The notes: generated by a model not told the origin, from the sequence alone. Shown: positions 26,003 through 35,300, counted from the stretch's first letter. The stretch is DNA of 64,000 nucleotides from CAZSBG01 sp964605145 (GCA_964605145.1 CAZSBG010000008.1:1-64000); one strand, 5' to 3'. A program made the numbers and translations.

Positions 26003-27994
26003 TTACCAATTTGATTCCATTTGAAAATTTACAGAATTTATTGTGTTTCCAACTATTTTATCCGACCCTGTTCCAACCGAGTTGACGTGCAGATATTGCG
26101 TTGAACTGAATTTCAGTGAGAGCCTGAGAAATGACTTCAATTTGTATTGCACATAACCATACCAGCGGCTGCCTCGCCCATAAAGCATATAGTTTGTCAT
26201 CATGCCCGGAACATCCCGTTCAAATTGGTAAACGCGGCTATCATAATTATTTGTATCAAAATAGGATAAACGAGCTGATATAGATAACTTTTTGTTAATG
26301 TTAAATAATATATCGTTGTAAAGGAGTAAACCATTAATTTTCGTGCCCTGCGTAATCAGTGTATTAATATTTTTATGATAATTCACACGAACTTGCTCCA
26401 TTCTCTGACGCAATCTGAAAAATGACCATGGCTTGTAGTCAAGCTGAAAGCGAACATTTAATTGATTGCGGGGATGAACGATTTTTATTTCCCGGTTCCA
26501 GTTATCTTCAGAATTCAACATCTGGTCTTTTTGTCTTAATTTTGTTTGGACGTATAACCATAATCCTTTTGCGGGCTTATGTGAAATTTTAAAGAGCATT
26601 TCATGGCCTTTCGCCGGCATTGGGATGAAATAGGTTCGCCACGGAAATTTGTACTGATCGAAATAAAATGATAATTTCAAATTTTTCAGGACATTGTAAT
26701 GCGCTCCCAAATATAATCCGCGCTCATTTTGGGGATGATTTCTTTGCGTGCTAAAACATTGACCATGTAAGCTTATAAAATCTTTAGAGTAAACACGTAC
26801 TGATGTTACAAAATCAAACTGTCCGGCATGGAGCAAAATTCCGGTGAGAACGCCATAGCCTTTGTTCTTTGAGATACCCGCTTCACCAAAAAAATTCAAC
26901 GTATGATATGTCACATTAAAATCAGTGCCCAGGACATGATTTTTTCGACCGTTAAATGCAAATCGGGACCTGTAGATATCCGTGAGTGAAATCAGACGGT
27001 TATATTGCGAATTGTAAAATGTAAGGCCAAGTTTAATTGTTTGTATCGGCTGGATTTGCACTCTACCACCAACCAATGTTTCTTCCACATTATTTCTTTT
27101 CTCCATTTCAATATCTGTGCGATGATAGCCGGCAGCGTAAAAATTTTTTACTGAGCCATCTAAATTGAGGGTGGCATCCAGTTTTTTTCTTGAATAAAAT
27201 ATGAAGAACTGGTAAATTTTTAGACATTTTTTTGCAGCGATGCCACAAAGTGATGCATTTTCGTCCACCAGAGTGTATTCCTTTAAACCCTGTCCTCTTC
27301 GTTTTGCAGCATAGAGGGGGGCGCTGGATTTACTATAACCGTATGGATTCCAGAACAGCAGCCCGTTGCCAAATTCAAGACGATAGTTGCCCAAAATCAG
27401 CCTGTCTCCAGAAGATTGATTTTCAAATTTCAGAAAAAACAGACTCAAATCATCGAAATTTTTTTCTCCGCTGTCTTTTTCCAGCAGACCGCCGAAGGAC
27501 ACAGAATTGTTGTAACTCATTAAAAATCTGTTGTAATATTTGAAGGGAGAAGGGTGATACTTTCCATTTTGTAACCCGATGCTCTCCTCAATTTTTCGGT
27601 TGATTCGGGATTTGAAATTGAAACTGAAATCCGAGAAGGACACCGTTGGCGCAAAAGTGATATATTTTTCGATGGCTTCGATTGTGGACGGTGATAAAGT
27701 GTTCACCTGAAAAAGATCGTCAATTGATCTGAATTTTCCATTTTTTTCTCTGAACCGAATCATTGCGATTGCCTGAACAGTTGAAATCCAGGGCAAAATG
27801 GTAAGTTGATCGATGCTCGCCGAATTAATGTCGATCGGATTTTTTTCAAGTTCCGATAATGTTTGTACTAATTCAGAAATGTCGGAATATTCTTCCTGAT
27901 TTTCCAAAAGATTCTCTATTTCAACTTCCTGGGCAAAGGTAATAGTCGAAATTAAAAGGAACAAGAATGTTAGAAAAATCCTGACTTTTGTCAT
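26003..27994 (-). CDS. Secreted protein with N-terminal ComEA-like helix-hairpin-helix and probable outer-membrane barrel
   Basis: 663 aa. A Sec signal peptide (cleaved after FAQ, about 22) and a helix-hairpin-helix region at about 50-115 (PIDINSASIDQLTILPW, then FRSIDDLFQVNTLSPSTIEAI), the arrangement seen in the DNA-binding competence protein ComEA. The remaining 530 residues are dense in amphipathic strands with aromatic girdles (LGNYRLEFGNGLLFWNPYG, YGYVQYKLKSFLRLSLKF) typical of an outer-membrane beta-barrel. The C-terminal aromatic residue (Trp) fits a Bam substrate. The role is unknown. The PorV-like gene lies 47 bases upstream in the same direction. Confidence 0.75.
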   Translation of the reverse strand: MTKVRIFLTFLFLLISTITFAQEVEIENLLENQEEYSDISELVQTLSELEKNPIDINSASIDQLTILPWISTVQAIAMIRFREKNGKFRSIDDLFQVNTLSPSTIEAIEKYITFAPTVSFSDFSFNFKSRINRKIEESIGLQNGKYHPSPFKYYNRFLMSYNNSVSFGGLLEKDSGEKNFDDLSLFFLKFENQSSGDRLILGNYRLEFGNGLLFWNPYGYSKSSAPLYAAKRRGQGLKEYTLVDENASLCGIAAKKCLKIYQFFIFYSRKKLDATLNLDGSVKNFYAAGYHRTDIEMEKRNNVEETLVGGRVQIQPIQTIKLGLTFYNSQYNRLISLTDIYRSRFAFNGRKNHVLGTDFNVTYHTLNFFGEAGISKNKGYGVLTGILLHAGQFDFVTSVRVYSKDFISLHGQCFSTQRNHPQNERGLYLGAHYNVLKNLKLSFYFDQYKFPWRTYFIPMPAKGHEMLFKISHKPAKGLWLYVQTKLRQKDQMLNSEDNWNREIKIVHPRNQLNVRFQLDYKPWSFFRLRQRMEQVRVNYHKNINTLITQGTKINGLLLYNDILFNINKKLSISARLSYFDTNNYDSRVYQFERDVPGMMTNYMLYGRGSRWYGYVQYKLKSFLRLSLKFSSTQYLHVNSVGTGSDKIVGNTINSVNFQMESNW

Positions 27995-28041
27995 TTACAC
28001 GCCATGGTAAAAACTAAAAATTCGGGGTTTGCTTCTGCAAA

Positions 28042-28875
28042 TTACTTTCTTGCATTCAATTGAAATTGCACGCCGAATTGATGGGTCAATCCCAGGTCTG
28101 AATGCGTAGCCACCGCATATTCGATCTGGAAAAGAGAAAATATAAACCCCAATCCGGCGCAAAAGTTTTCCGGTTGTGTGGTTAAGCCTGTTCTCAAGGC
28201 AATGCGATTGAAAATTTGATATTCGATACCGAGCCTCAATTCAGCCGGATAGTCGATGTCTTTAAAAATGTCCATGTTGAAAATTAGGTCAGGCGAGGGC
28301 TTCAAGCTGAAACCCGAACTGATAGTTTGGGGCAATTGTTCGTTCGACTCGCCGATTTTGGCACGATTTACATTGGTGGCTGAAATTCCCCATTGGAATT
28401 TTTCATTGAGTTTGACCAGAAAACCAATATCAATTTGGAGAGAAAAATTTGAACCATATTCGTTTATCTGTAGTTTCATATAGTGTAAATTTATTCCAAA
28501 GCTAAGCTTATCGCGAACAGAGTTCGAATAGGCGAACATGGTCGTTTGTTCACGGTATATTTCATTGCCAAAGCTGGAGAATCCTGCAGCGAAATGTCCT
28601 ACTTTTAATGGGACGGCCGCAGCAAACGCGCCGGTGGTGATTTCTTTCATCCCAAAGGGGTGGGCATAATACAGGTTAAATGATGTTTGAGCGATTTGCG
28701 ACAATCCCGCACAATTGATAAAAACGGCGTCCGGGGAATCGGCAAGACCAACATAAGCCAATCCCATCGCTCTGGAACGCGAACCATTTTTGCTGATTTC
28801 AAAACTGGCGTAGCCATTATTTGTGATAGACAAAAACAGGAAGAATGCGATTAAGCTAATTTTCATGTTCATCAT
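28042..28875 (-). CDS. PorV/PorQ-family outer-membrane protein
   Basis: 277 aa. A Sec signal peptide (1-24), then GSRSRAMGLAYVGLADSPDAVFINCAGLSQ, close to the FadL/PorV N-terminal pattern (broken here as SRAMG-AYVGLADS-DAVF-NPAGL, with NC in place of NP). The rest is beta-strand rich to the end. PorV-type proteins are outer-membrane barrels that carry T9SS cargo to the sortase; PorQ-type relatives are common in FCB genomes. It pairs with the helix-hairpin-helix/barrel gene downstream. Repeat copy C starts 50 bases behind its start codon. Confidence 0.75.
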   Translation of the reverse strand: MMNMKISLIAFFLFLSITNNGYASFEISKNGSRSRAMGLAYVGLADSPDAVFINCAGLSQIAQTSFNLYYAHPFGMKEITTGAFAAAVPLKVGHFAAGFSSFGNEIYREQTTMFAYSNSVRDKLSFGINLHYMKLQINEYGSNFSLQIDIGFLVKLNEKFQWGISATNVNRAKIGESNEQLPQTISSGFSLKPSPDLIFNMDIFKDIDYPAELRLGIEYQIFNRIALRTGLTTQPENFCAGLGFIFSLFQIEYAVATHSDLGLTHQFGVQFQLNARK

Positions 28876-28924
28876 AAAATGAGCGTATGTCTTGATTTTG
28901 ATATTTTAATTTTTTAGTTTCTTT

Positions 28925-29090
28925 AACGTGGATTATTCATTGTAATTCATTAAGGAATCCAGATAGCCTGAATGGTGCTTGGTTCAGAATTCGTTATATC
29001 AAACTCTGTTAAATTTTACACACCTCGTTAATATCATTAATAACATAAAGTTAAATATGTTTAGGTTGAAATCTGTAAATAATTCAGGTT
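28925..29090 (+). repeat. Interspersed inverted-repeat element, copy C (MITE-like)
   Basis: 166 bp, from AACGTGGATTATTCA (28925-28939) to TAAATAATTCAGGTT (29076-29090), with TA on both sides. Same orientation as copy B and near-identical to it. It fills the divergent space between the PorV-like gene and the PorD-like gene and ends 33 bases before the latter's start, so it supplies most of that 5' region. Confidence 0.87.
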
Positions 29091-29123
29091 AAAAATGTTT
29101 GAAAATTTTTCAGGAGCAGTGGT

Positions 29124-29990
29124 ATGAGATTATCTAAAAGTTTGGGACTTATTATTTGTCTATATTTTATTTTTTCATTTGCTTTTCTGATCACCGAAGT
29201 TGACGCACAGTCGGTTAAGGCTGATGTGCAATTGGAACTCAATGCGTTGCCGGAAGAGAAACAAGAAAAATTGATCGATTTTGAACAGGTGCTTGAAGAT
29301 TATTTCAATAATTACGACTGGACAAACAGTGAATTTATCGGTGAAATCCAGATTAATTTGAACATGTTGATGCAAGATATCAGCGTTAGTTACGAGGACA
29401 GGTACAAGCTCCAAATTATTATTTCCAACAACTCGGATGTGCAATATACAGATAAGCGATGTCGAATGGAATATCAAAAAGGTGAAATTCCCATGCATAG
29501 TGATAATAACTGGGATTCACTCACAAGCCTTCTGGATTTTTTTACTAATATCATCATTGGCGAAGAGATGGACAAATTCGATCATCTTTTAGGGACGCCC
29601 TATTTCGAAAAAGCAAAAATGATCGCGGAACAGGCCCGATTTGGAATGGGACAATTCATCGAAGGATGGGACCTGCGTGTTGAATTAATCAATGATGTTC
29701 TCAGTGAAAAAACTCGTAAATACAGGGAAATGAAAAATTTCTATTTTTATGGACTATATTTTGCCCAGGAATATCCTGCAAAGGCAAGGACATATTGTAA
29801 AGAAGCGATTGATATGATTGAAGAAATTATGCCGGAAGAAAATCCCAAATATAATCGCTGTAAAAATTTTCTGAAAGCTCATCATATCGAGATTGTTGAA
29901 ATTTTTAGAGATGCCAAGGATAAATCAATTTTCGAAAAAATGATTCAATTGGATCCTGAACGGGAACAGATCTATAGTCAATTTTTGTAA
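29124..29990 (+). CDS. PorD-like (DUF4835) protein
   Basis: 288 aa. A Sec signal peptide (cleaved after DAQ, about 29), then VQLELNALPEEKQEKLIDFEQVLEDYFNNYDWT, which matches the opening of DUF4835/PorD proteins (F-x-x-L-x-x-hydrophobic-NN-x-x-WT). The C-terminal half has YFYGLYFAQEYP, YCKEAIDMIEEI and a closing DPERE-Y, again as in that family. PorD is required for T9SS assembly or function in Porphyromonas, with unknown mechanism. ATG 29124 follows CAGGAGCAG. It lies 33 bases behind repeat copy C and converges with the Ig-like lipoprotein gene (3 bases apart). Confidence 0.75.
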   Translation: MRLSKSLGLIICLYFIFSFAFLITEVDAQSVKADVQLELNALPEEKQEKLIDFEQVLEDYFNNYDWTNSEFIGEIQINLNMLMQDISVSYEDRYKLQIIISNNSDVQYTDKRCRMEYQKGEIPMHSDNNWDSLTSLLDFFTNIIIGEEMDKFDHLLGTPYFEKAKMIAEQARFGMGQFIEGWDLRVELINDVLSEKTRKYREMKNFYFYGLYFAQEYPAKARTYCKEAIDMIEEIMPEENPKYNRCKNFLKAHHIEIVEIFRDAKDKSIFEKMIQLDPEREQIYSQFL

Positions 29991-29993
29991 AAT

Positions 29994-31229
29994 TTAGTTG
30001 CCGGTTGTAAATGTGAAATTGAATGTCCTGGGCAAATTATTTCCCCAGGCATCGGTGCATGTTGTATCGATGGTAACTGTGTAGCTCGTGTTCTCCATAA
30101 GTTTGGTCGTGCCAGAATATTGGAATCTGCTCAAATCGTACCACTGAAAATTCCAGCCCTCCACTGCCGGGCTCAACTGAAAAGCGCTTTCTACGGATTC
30201 CTGATCCACCAGTGTATTAAAGGTAATGGAAATTGGCGTGGAGCGACTGATGAATGTTGCTCCATGGGTGGGGTAATTGTTCGAAATCGTCAGGGGTTCT
30301 GTGACAAATGAAAAGGCGTAATCGCTGGCCAGTTGAGAACCGAAAACATCCTGAATATTTTCATCTATCGTTACTGCAAATATGGTGTTGCTTGCTAATG
30401 GAAGATAAGGCTCAAGAATTATCCTCTTTGAGTCGAACCACTTAAACGCGACATCTATTTCCGGATCGATGGAGAAGTTAGGCTCAGCATTATGGCGTTC
30501 TATTTTAGAATTGAACTGAATATAGATCCCTGCATGTGGGAGAATAAAAGATTCCTGGTCACGTGGATCTGTGGATATGATTTTCAATCCCTCTGTATCA
30601 AATGAAGCCGATAAAGAAAAGGAAAGCGTATCAGCGTACACTGTTTTGGCTCTGGTGGATAGAGTTATCAAATACGTCGTGTTTGTTGCATATTGATCAA
30701 TTGGGTAAAATTTAACGAGAGACCTTTCTGCATTGTCATGCCAGGTGAAGTAACCAGCTACAGGAGGTTCAGTTCGAAAATTGTTTTCCACCGAAGAATG
30801 CATCATGGGAACGCTGAATTCAATTTGAATTGGGGAGTTGACCGGATATGCAGTCGTGCCATCAGCAGGATTTAATGCGGCAACCTGGTCCGGAAAGGGT
30901 TTTAAGAAAACATCGGGGATGGTGGTGGTCCGCCTGGCATAGACAATAACTTCATTGACCATGTGACGGCCAAAGCCATCAGCCTCGAATTCAAGGTTAT
31001 AAATTCCCGCATCGACGCTGTCAATTTTAAAATAACCGGTTGAATCAGATGGAGTTGTCTTCAGGGTTTTCCCCTGAATCAGTGAGACCTGGGTGATGAT
31101 ACCGGTTGGTTTAACGATGCCGACGATTTTTCCCAGACTATCTTGCGTCGAGTAAGGTTGTTCTTCAGTGCATGTCAGTGTAGCGAGCAAAATAGCGATG
31201 GAGCATACAATCCGACAGATGCGACCCAC
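29994..31229 (-). CDS. Ig-like (Big_5/SbsA-type) lipoprotein
   Basis: 411 aa from GTG 31229, chosen because GGGAGG precedes it and it gives a clean lipoprotein signal (MGRICRIVCSIAILLATLTC, cleaved before Cys20); the frame is open to a TTG at 31259. Residues about 30-110 resemble a carboxypeptidase-regulatory fold (GKIVGIV..., DSTGYFKIDSVDAGIYNLEFEADGF). Three Big_5-type Ig domains follow, each opening with a 'PADGTTAYPVNSPIQIEFS'-like phrase and closing in TFTT-like strands (FDTEG, FVTEP, FTTGN). An outer-membrane-anchored structural or adhesive protein; function not known. Confidence 0.85.
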   Translation of the reverse strand: MGRICRIVCSIAILLATLTCTEEQPYSTQDSLGKIVGIVKPTGIITQVSLIQGKTLKTTPSDSTGYFKIDSVDAGIYNLEFEADGFGRHMVNEVIVYARRTTTIPDVFLKPFPDQVAALNPADGTTAYPVNSPIQIEFSVPMMHSSVENNFRTEPPVAGYFTWHDNAERSLVKFYPIDQYATNTTYLITLSTRAKTVYADTLSFSLSASFDTEGLKIISTDPRDQESFILPHAGIYIQFNSKIERHNAEPNFSIDPEIDVAFKWFDSKRIILEPYLPLASNTIFAVTIDENIQDVFGSQLASDYAFSFVTEPLTISNNYPTHGATFISRSTPISITFNTLVDQESVESAFQLSPAVEGWNFQWYDLSRFQYSGTTKLMENTSYTVTIDTTCTDAWGNNLPRTFNFTFTTGN

Positions 31230-31611
31230 AGTACCCTCCCATAATCGGTTAGCAATCAATAAAATTAATATGTTAACAATTAAATAATTATTTTTATCAA
31301 AGTCAAGTTATTTTTGAATATGACTGCTAAAATTATTCTGTTCAATCTGAGAGTGCAGAACAATGGTTATTGAGTTAAGGAAATGTAAATTTTTACTTGC
31401 TATTTAAAAATAAATATATTAAAATAAAGATTACGTCCCTTTTCAAACGAAGCAGTAAAAAAGCTAAACCAAGATAAAGCGCGTCAAAAAATTATAATAC
31501 TGAATAGATTCGAATCGATATTTGCATGGACAATTAATAATCATCCTGAATTGAGTTATTCGCGAGGAAATGGGAAATTAGTTAGTTCAGTCAAATGGAG
31601 AATTATAAAAT
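31230..31611. other. Divergent intergenic region
   Basis: About 380 AT-rich bases between the Ig-like lipoprotein gene (minus) and the solute-binding-protein gene (plus). A promoter-like pair TTGCTA (31397-31402), 17 bases, TAAAAT (31420-31425) points toward the solute-binding-protein gene. No RNA gene or other frame was recognised. Confidence 0.4.
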
Positions 31612-32841
31612 TTGGGTAATATTATTTCCAAAATTTTCTTGACTCTGCGTCGACCATCCATGTGGAGTCTGATATATATTTTATTTTTCACCCCAATACT
31701 TTTTTCGCAATCTTTTAAAGAAGATAATTCGCGTGATTTAATTGTTGGCGAGGTCCTGGGCAAAGTTGATCCCCGCAATCTGGATTCTCTCATTCAAATA
31801 GGTTACTATCCAGTCGTCCCTGCTGATTCTCCGATTCGATATGTGGTAAATCGTCAAGAATCAGGTGCAACCCGAGTGGTTTATACGATCAGCTATCCGA
31901 ACGATGACGCAAATAACCATCCCGAGAAAGTTGTTTTTCGATTCTTTGATTCTGAGCAAAGTTTGATTAGTGCAATTATTACGGACCAGGTTGACTTTGC
32001 ATTGACGGAAAGTCGCTATGCGGCGATGGAAGTGGAAAAATCTACGCTTGCCTTCCGAATCCATTTTCGCTACAAACCTCCCAATTATGTGAAACTTCTC
32101 GCTTACAACAATCGAGATCAGGTATTGCGCAGCGCGGATATTCGCAAAGCCCTGACCTATGCAATCGACCGTAATTATATCATAGAAAAATTGTTGAATC
32201 AAAGCGCCTACAATGCAGACGGCCCGCTATCCAAGGAAGCGGATCTTCATGCAGCAAATCTTGACGGATATAAATATAATCCCCGCAAGGCAAAGCAACT
32301 TCTTCAGAATGAGAATTGGGATGATTCAAATCGGGATGGCATTCTCGATAAAAATGGAAAGCCGTTTCGCGTTGTACTCACCTATGAAAAAGGCGCGCTT
32401 TTGGATGAGCAGATTGTCAGGCTCATAAAAATTGAGTGGAGTAAATTGGGCGTTGATGTTATTCGCAATCCGCTCATCAAGTCAGAACTGAAAAAAGTGA
32501 TGGCCCAGCGGAATTATGATGTACTTTTGATGAATCATCAGTTTCAGGAAACCATCGAAAGCTTCGAAGCATTTTTCCACAGCCGAAGCCCGCAGAATAT
32601 TCTCAATTATCGAAGCGCCCGTGTTGATCGATATTTTCGCCGGTATCAACTGGTGCAGGAACAGTCCCAGAAAGAAATATTCAAGGAAGGAATTCAGACT
32701 GAGATTAACAGAGATCATCCTGCTGCTTTTCTGTTTTTTCTGTGGTTGGATCACTATTTTGTGAACCGGGTCAAGTTTGGTAATTTTCAGGACGCCAAGG
32801 GTAAGTTGTTGCCATTCACCGAATGGAAATTCATAGAGTAG
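31612..32841 (+). CDS. Extracellular solute-binding protein, family 5 (oligopeptide/nickel-type)
   Basis: 409 aa, TTG start with GGAGA about 11 nt upstream; a second start, ATG 31660, has no site. A Sec signal peptide of about 32 residues ends at LFS-QSF, and no lipobox is seen. The SBP family 5 core is present: 'ALTYAIDRNYIIEKLL' (family motif A-x-x-Y-x-I-D-R), 'YKYNPRKAKQLLQNENWDD', and QRNYDVLLMNHQF. At 409 aa it is short for the family (usually over 500) and appears to lack part of the N-terminal lobe. No permease or ATPase is nearby; the next gene, 9 bases on, is a histidine kinase, so it probably presents a ligand to that sensor. Confidence 0.82.
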   Translation: MGNIISKIFLTLRRPSMWSLIYILFFTPILFSQSFKEDNSRDLIVGEVLGKVDPRNLDSLIQIGYYPVVPADSPIRYVVNRQESGATRVVYTISYPNDDANNHPEKVVFRFFDSEQSLISAIITDQVDFALTESRYAAMEVEKSTLAFRIHFRYKPPNYVKLLAYNNRDQVLRSADIRKALTYAIDRNYIIEKLLNQSAYNADGPLSKEADLHAANLDGYKYNPRKAKQLLQNENWDDSNRDGILDKNGKPFRVVLTYEKGALLDEQIVRLIKIEWSKLGVDVIRNPLIKSELKKVMAQRNYDVLLMNHQFQETIESFEAFFHSRSPQNILNYRSARVDRYFRRYQLVQEQSQKEIFKEGIQTEINRDHPAAFLFFLWLDHYFVNRVKFGNFQDAKGKLLPFTEWKFIE

Positions 32842-32850
32842 AGATGTCGA

Positions 32851-34626
32851 ATGGAAACTCATCATCGAATTAAAATCAAGGATCGTTTCCTCACAAAATT
32901 GCTCATATCGCATATTTTGCTGGCATCCATTCCAATTATCCTCACCGGAATCGTTTTAATTCATACCGCTCAAAGGACCTTCGAAATAACTGTCAAAGAT
33001 CAGAATATGAAATTGGCGCGTCATATCGCCAAAAATATTACCATGACCATAGAGAGCGCCGAAAACATTTTGAAATTTAACGCGGATAATGTGTTGAGCA
33101 CGCGAAAGAACCGATTGGCGCAGGAAATTGATATCAACACGATGGTGCATCAATTTCCAATTTTTCGGGCGATTAAAATTTTGAATGATTCCGGGCGCGT
33201 GATAATCTCAACGATCATTGCTGACGAGTACACAGATTATCAGAATGAAGCTTTTGTCCCACTCGTCCTTGGTGATCTCAGCTACAAATCCGATGTCTAT
33301 CTATCCGAAGAAATGCTGCCTGTCATGCAAATCGCTGAACCCACTCGTTTGTACAACGAAAAGGACGGCATTCTGCTGGCAGAAGTCAATCTCAAAGATT
33401 TGCTGGAATTGGTAGAGTACAGCATCATTGGTTCGCGCGGGGAAGCATTTATATTCGATAAAAGCGGCCAATTTATCGCCCATTCCGAAAGGAAGAAGGT
33501 TTATCTGAAAGATCGATTCGTCGAGGAAGAAATACTCCATGACTTTTCCAATAATTTTAACAACCATCGCGTATATGTGAATTCTGAAAATATAGAAATG
33601 GTCGCCGCCTATGTCGTGTTGACAGATTTGAGCTGGGGCGTTGTTGTACAGCAACCCACAAAAGAAGCGTTTGCTGTTGCTCGTAAAATGAGTTTGCAGA
33701 TCATTCTTTTTGTCGGATTCAGTATTTTACTTTCTTCGCTCATTGCATTTGTTTACACCAAATGGATCGTTACGCCGGTGAATCAACTCGTGTCTGGAAT
33801 CGACAGATTTGCGACCGGGGATTTGAATTATCGCGTCCCCACGCTGGGCACGGATGAAATTTCCACGCTGGGTGAACGATTCAATGAAATGGCCGAGAAG
33901 TTAACCCAATTTCAGGAAAAACTAAAACGAACCGAACGTCTGGAAACACTCAGCAAGATGGCATCAGTGCTTTCACATGAAATCAAAAATCCACTCAATG
34001 CCATGGTGGTGAACATGCAAGTGATGGAGCGCGAATTTAACAGGGCAGAACCCAAAGTATCGAAATTGAAACATTATCTGGATGTGGTGACCGGTGAAAT
34101 TCAACGGGTTGATGATTTAGTCAATAATTTTTTAATGGTGGCCCGACCACCAAAATTGGAACGCAAACAGTCAAAAATTGATAAAATTCTGGATGATATC
34201 ATCATTGCTCAACAGGCTGAAGCGTTGCAGTCCGGCGTGAGAATTAATCGACGTTATCATGCGACAGATGTCATTTGTATGGTTGATGTGACAAAAATAA
34301 AGCAGGTATTTTTGAATATTCTCCTGAATGCTATACAGGCAATGCCTGGCGGTGGTAATCTGACGATTGAAATGGACGTTTCTCGGAGAAAGCGAAAAGG
34401 AGAAAGCGGCACCTGGGCGGTGGTTCGGTTTAAGGATGCAGGCAAGGGGATGAACAAAGAACATCTTGCAAATATATTTGATTTCTATTATTCAACAAAA
34501 CCAAATGGTTCCGGGCTTGGGCTTTCAGTTGCCCAACAAATTGTGACTGAACATGGCGGCAGAATAGAAGTGGAGAGCCAGGAAGGTCGGGGCAGCGTGT
34601 TTTCGGTCTTTTTGCCCAAAAATTAA
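32851..34626 (+). CDS. Membrane sensor histidine kinase with Cache-type periplasmic domain
   Basis: 591 aa. TM1 at about 17-40, a 240-residue periplasmic domain of dCache type (ETVE-like N-helix, RGEAFIFDKSGQFIAHSERK, 'WGVVVQQPTKEAF'), TM2 at about 285-308, HAMP (TPVNQLVSGIDRFATGDL...), then HisKA with LSHEIKNPLNAM (H376) and an HATPase_c with N box NILLNAIQAM, G1 DAGKGM and G2 GSGLGLSVAQQI. HExxNPL kinases of this sort pair with NtrC-type regulators; none is adjacent. It follows the solute-binding protein by 9 bases, indicating one operon and probably one sensory unit. Confidence 0.93.
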   Translation: METHHRIKIKDRFLTKLLISHILLASIPIILTGIVLIHTAQRTFEITVKDQNMKLARHIAKNITMTIESAENILKFNADNVLSTRKNRLAQEIDINTMVHQFPIFRAIKILNDSGRVIISTIIADEYTDYQNEAFVPLVLGDLSYKSDVYLSEEMLPVMQIAEPTRLYNEKDGILLAEVNLKDLLELVEYSIIGSRGEAFIFDKSGQFIAHSERKKVYLKDRFVEEEILHDFSNNFNNHRVYVNSENIEMVAAYVVLTDLSWGVVVQQPTKEAFAVARKMSLQIILFVGFSILLSSLIAFVYTKWIVTPVNQLVSGIDRFATGDLNYRVPTLGTDEISTLGERFNEMAEKLTQFQEKLKRTERLETLSKMASVLSHEIKNPLNAMVVNMQVMEREFNRAEPKVSKLKHYLDVVTGEIQRVDDLVNNFLMVARPPKLERKQSKIDKILDDIIIAQQAEALQSGVRINRRYHATDVICMVDVTKIKQVFLNILLNAIQAMPGGGNLTIEMDVSRRKRKGESGTWAVVRFKDAGKGMNKEHLANIFDFYYSTKPNGSGLGLSVAQQIVTEHGGRIEVESQEGRGSVFSVFLPKN

Positions 34627-34677
34627 GAAAACTTAATGTGAAATACAAAAAAAAATGCAATTTTTTTAATCAAGCAC

Positions 34678-34706
34678 TTGACTTCTGGGGATTTATTTGT
34701 TATATT
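34678..34706 (+). promoter_or_regulatory. Consensus-like sigma-70 promoter with overlapping palindrome
   Basis: TTGACT (34678-34683), exactly 17 bases, TATATT (34701-34706). A perfect 14-bp palindrome, ATTCAAATTTGAAT (34704-34717), overlaps the -10 and the expected transcription start and could be an operator. The next gene, rpsU, starts 590 bases further on. Confidence 0.65.
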
Positions 34707-34712
34707 CAAATT

Positions 34713-34826
34713 TGAATCATAAATGGTGAGTCGTGAAAAATTAGAATTTGCGTGATTGTTGTCTTTGAAATCTTGTGCAGAACACCTTTGGATGGAGTGT
34801 TAAACAATTCACAAGTTTTTCTTTTT
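34713..34826 (+). ncRNA. Candidate small RNA of about 110 nt
   Basis: A start about 7 bases after the TATATT at 34706 and an end at the T-rich stretch near 34826 would define a discrete RNA. Its 3' end is a two-step hairpin: CTTGTG (34772-34777) pairs with CACAAG (34810-34815), and inside it AACAC (34781-34785) pairs with GTGTT (34797-34801), followed by TTTTTCTTTTT. No open frame of note. A regulatory leader or attenuator for rpsU is the alternative. I do not recognise a known RNA family; 6S RNA was considered and not supported. Confidence 0.35.
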
Positions 34827-35300
34827 AAGCGATCAGAGGAATTGGGAACTGAATTCAAAATTTAAAGTTAAAAGGCAACCTGCCGCCTGGATTTATTTTT
34901 GAGACGATTTTGTCAACTGACAATCCCGCCTTTAGTGGAATTTCTGAAATATATTTAATGATGTGTCGTTGATGAAGCAGATAATGATGTCAAATATATT
35001 GTGGAATCAATTCACAAGTCCATAATTCATTAAATAATGTGATTAGAATTCCTTTTTTATTTTTCACTTCTAAACCTTAAATTAAAAGGAATAAAAAAAA
35101 AGGGGATAGGGAATAGTCAATAAAAATAATATCTAATCAAAGTTCCGACGACGAGACAATTTCAATTCCTTTTTCTCATCAAAAATATGTAAAAAATATT
35201 TGAATTAAGGAACTTTACCTAATAGTCATAGTATATTAACAGAATATTCCAAATTAAATTTTGATAACAAAAAAATCAAGGAGAGAAAGGGTGTGATTGA

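Larger units (their letters stand above)
34627..35300. other. Long intergenic region upstream of rpsU
   Basis: 674 bases without a credible protein gene. It contains the promoter, palindrome and terminator-like hairpin listed separately (34678-34826). Farther on are inverted repeats ATTCCTTTT/AAAAGGAAT (35048/35084) and AAAGTTCC/GGAACTTT (35139/35209), which may fold as the rpsU 5' leader. The rpsU ribosome binding site (AAGGAG, then AAAGGG) lies near 35277-35291. Confidence 0.5.

Noticed and set aside
34713..34826. 6S RNA or tmRNA in the gap before rpsU
   Set aside because: No long closed double-stem with central bubble as in 6S RNA, and no tRNA-like acceptor or tag frame as in tmRNA; kept only as an unclassified candidate RNA.
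35095..35120. Similarity of an A-run plus GGGGATAGGGAATAG to the 17-bp inverted-repeat arm at 16489
   Set aside because: Only the GGGGAT core and flanking As agree; not enough to call a third copy.
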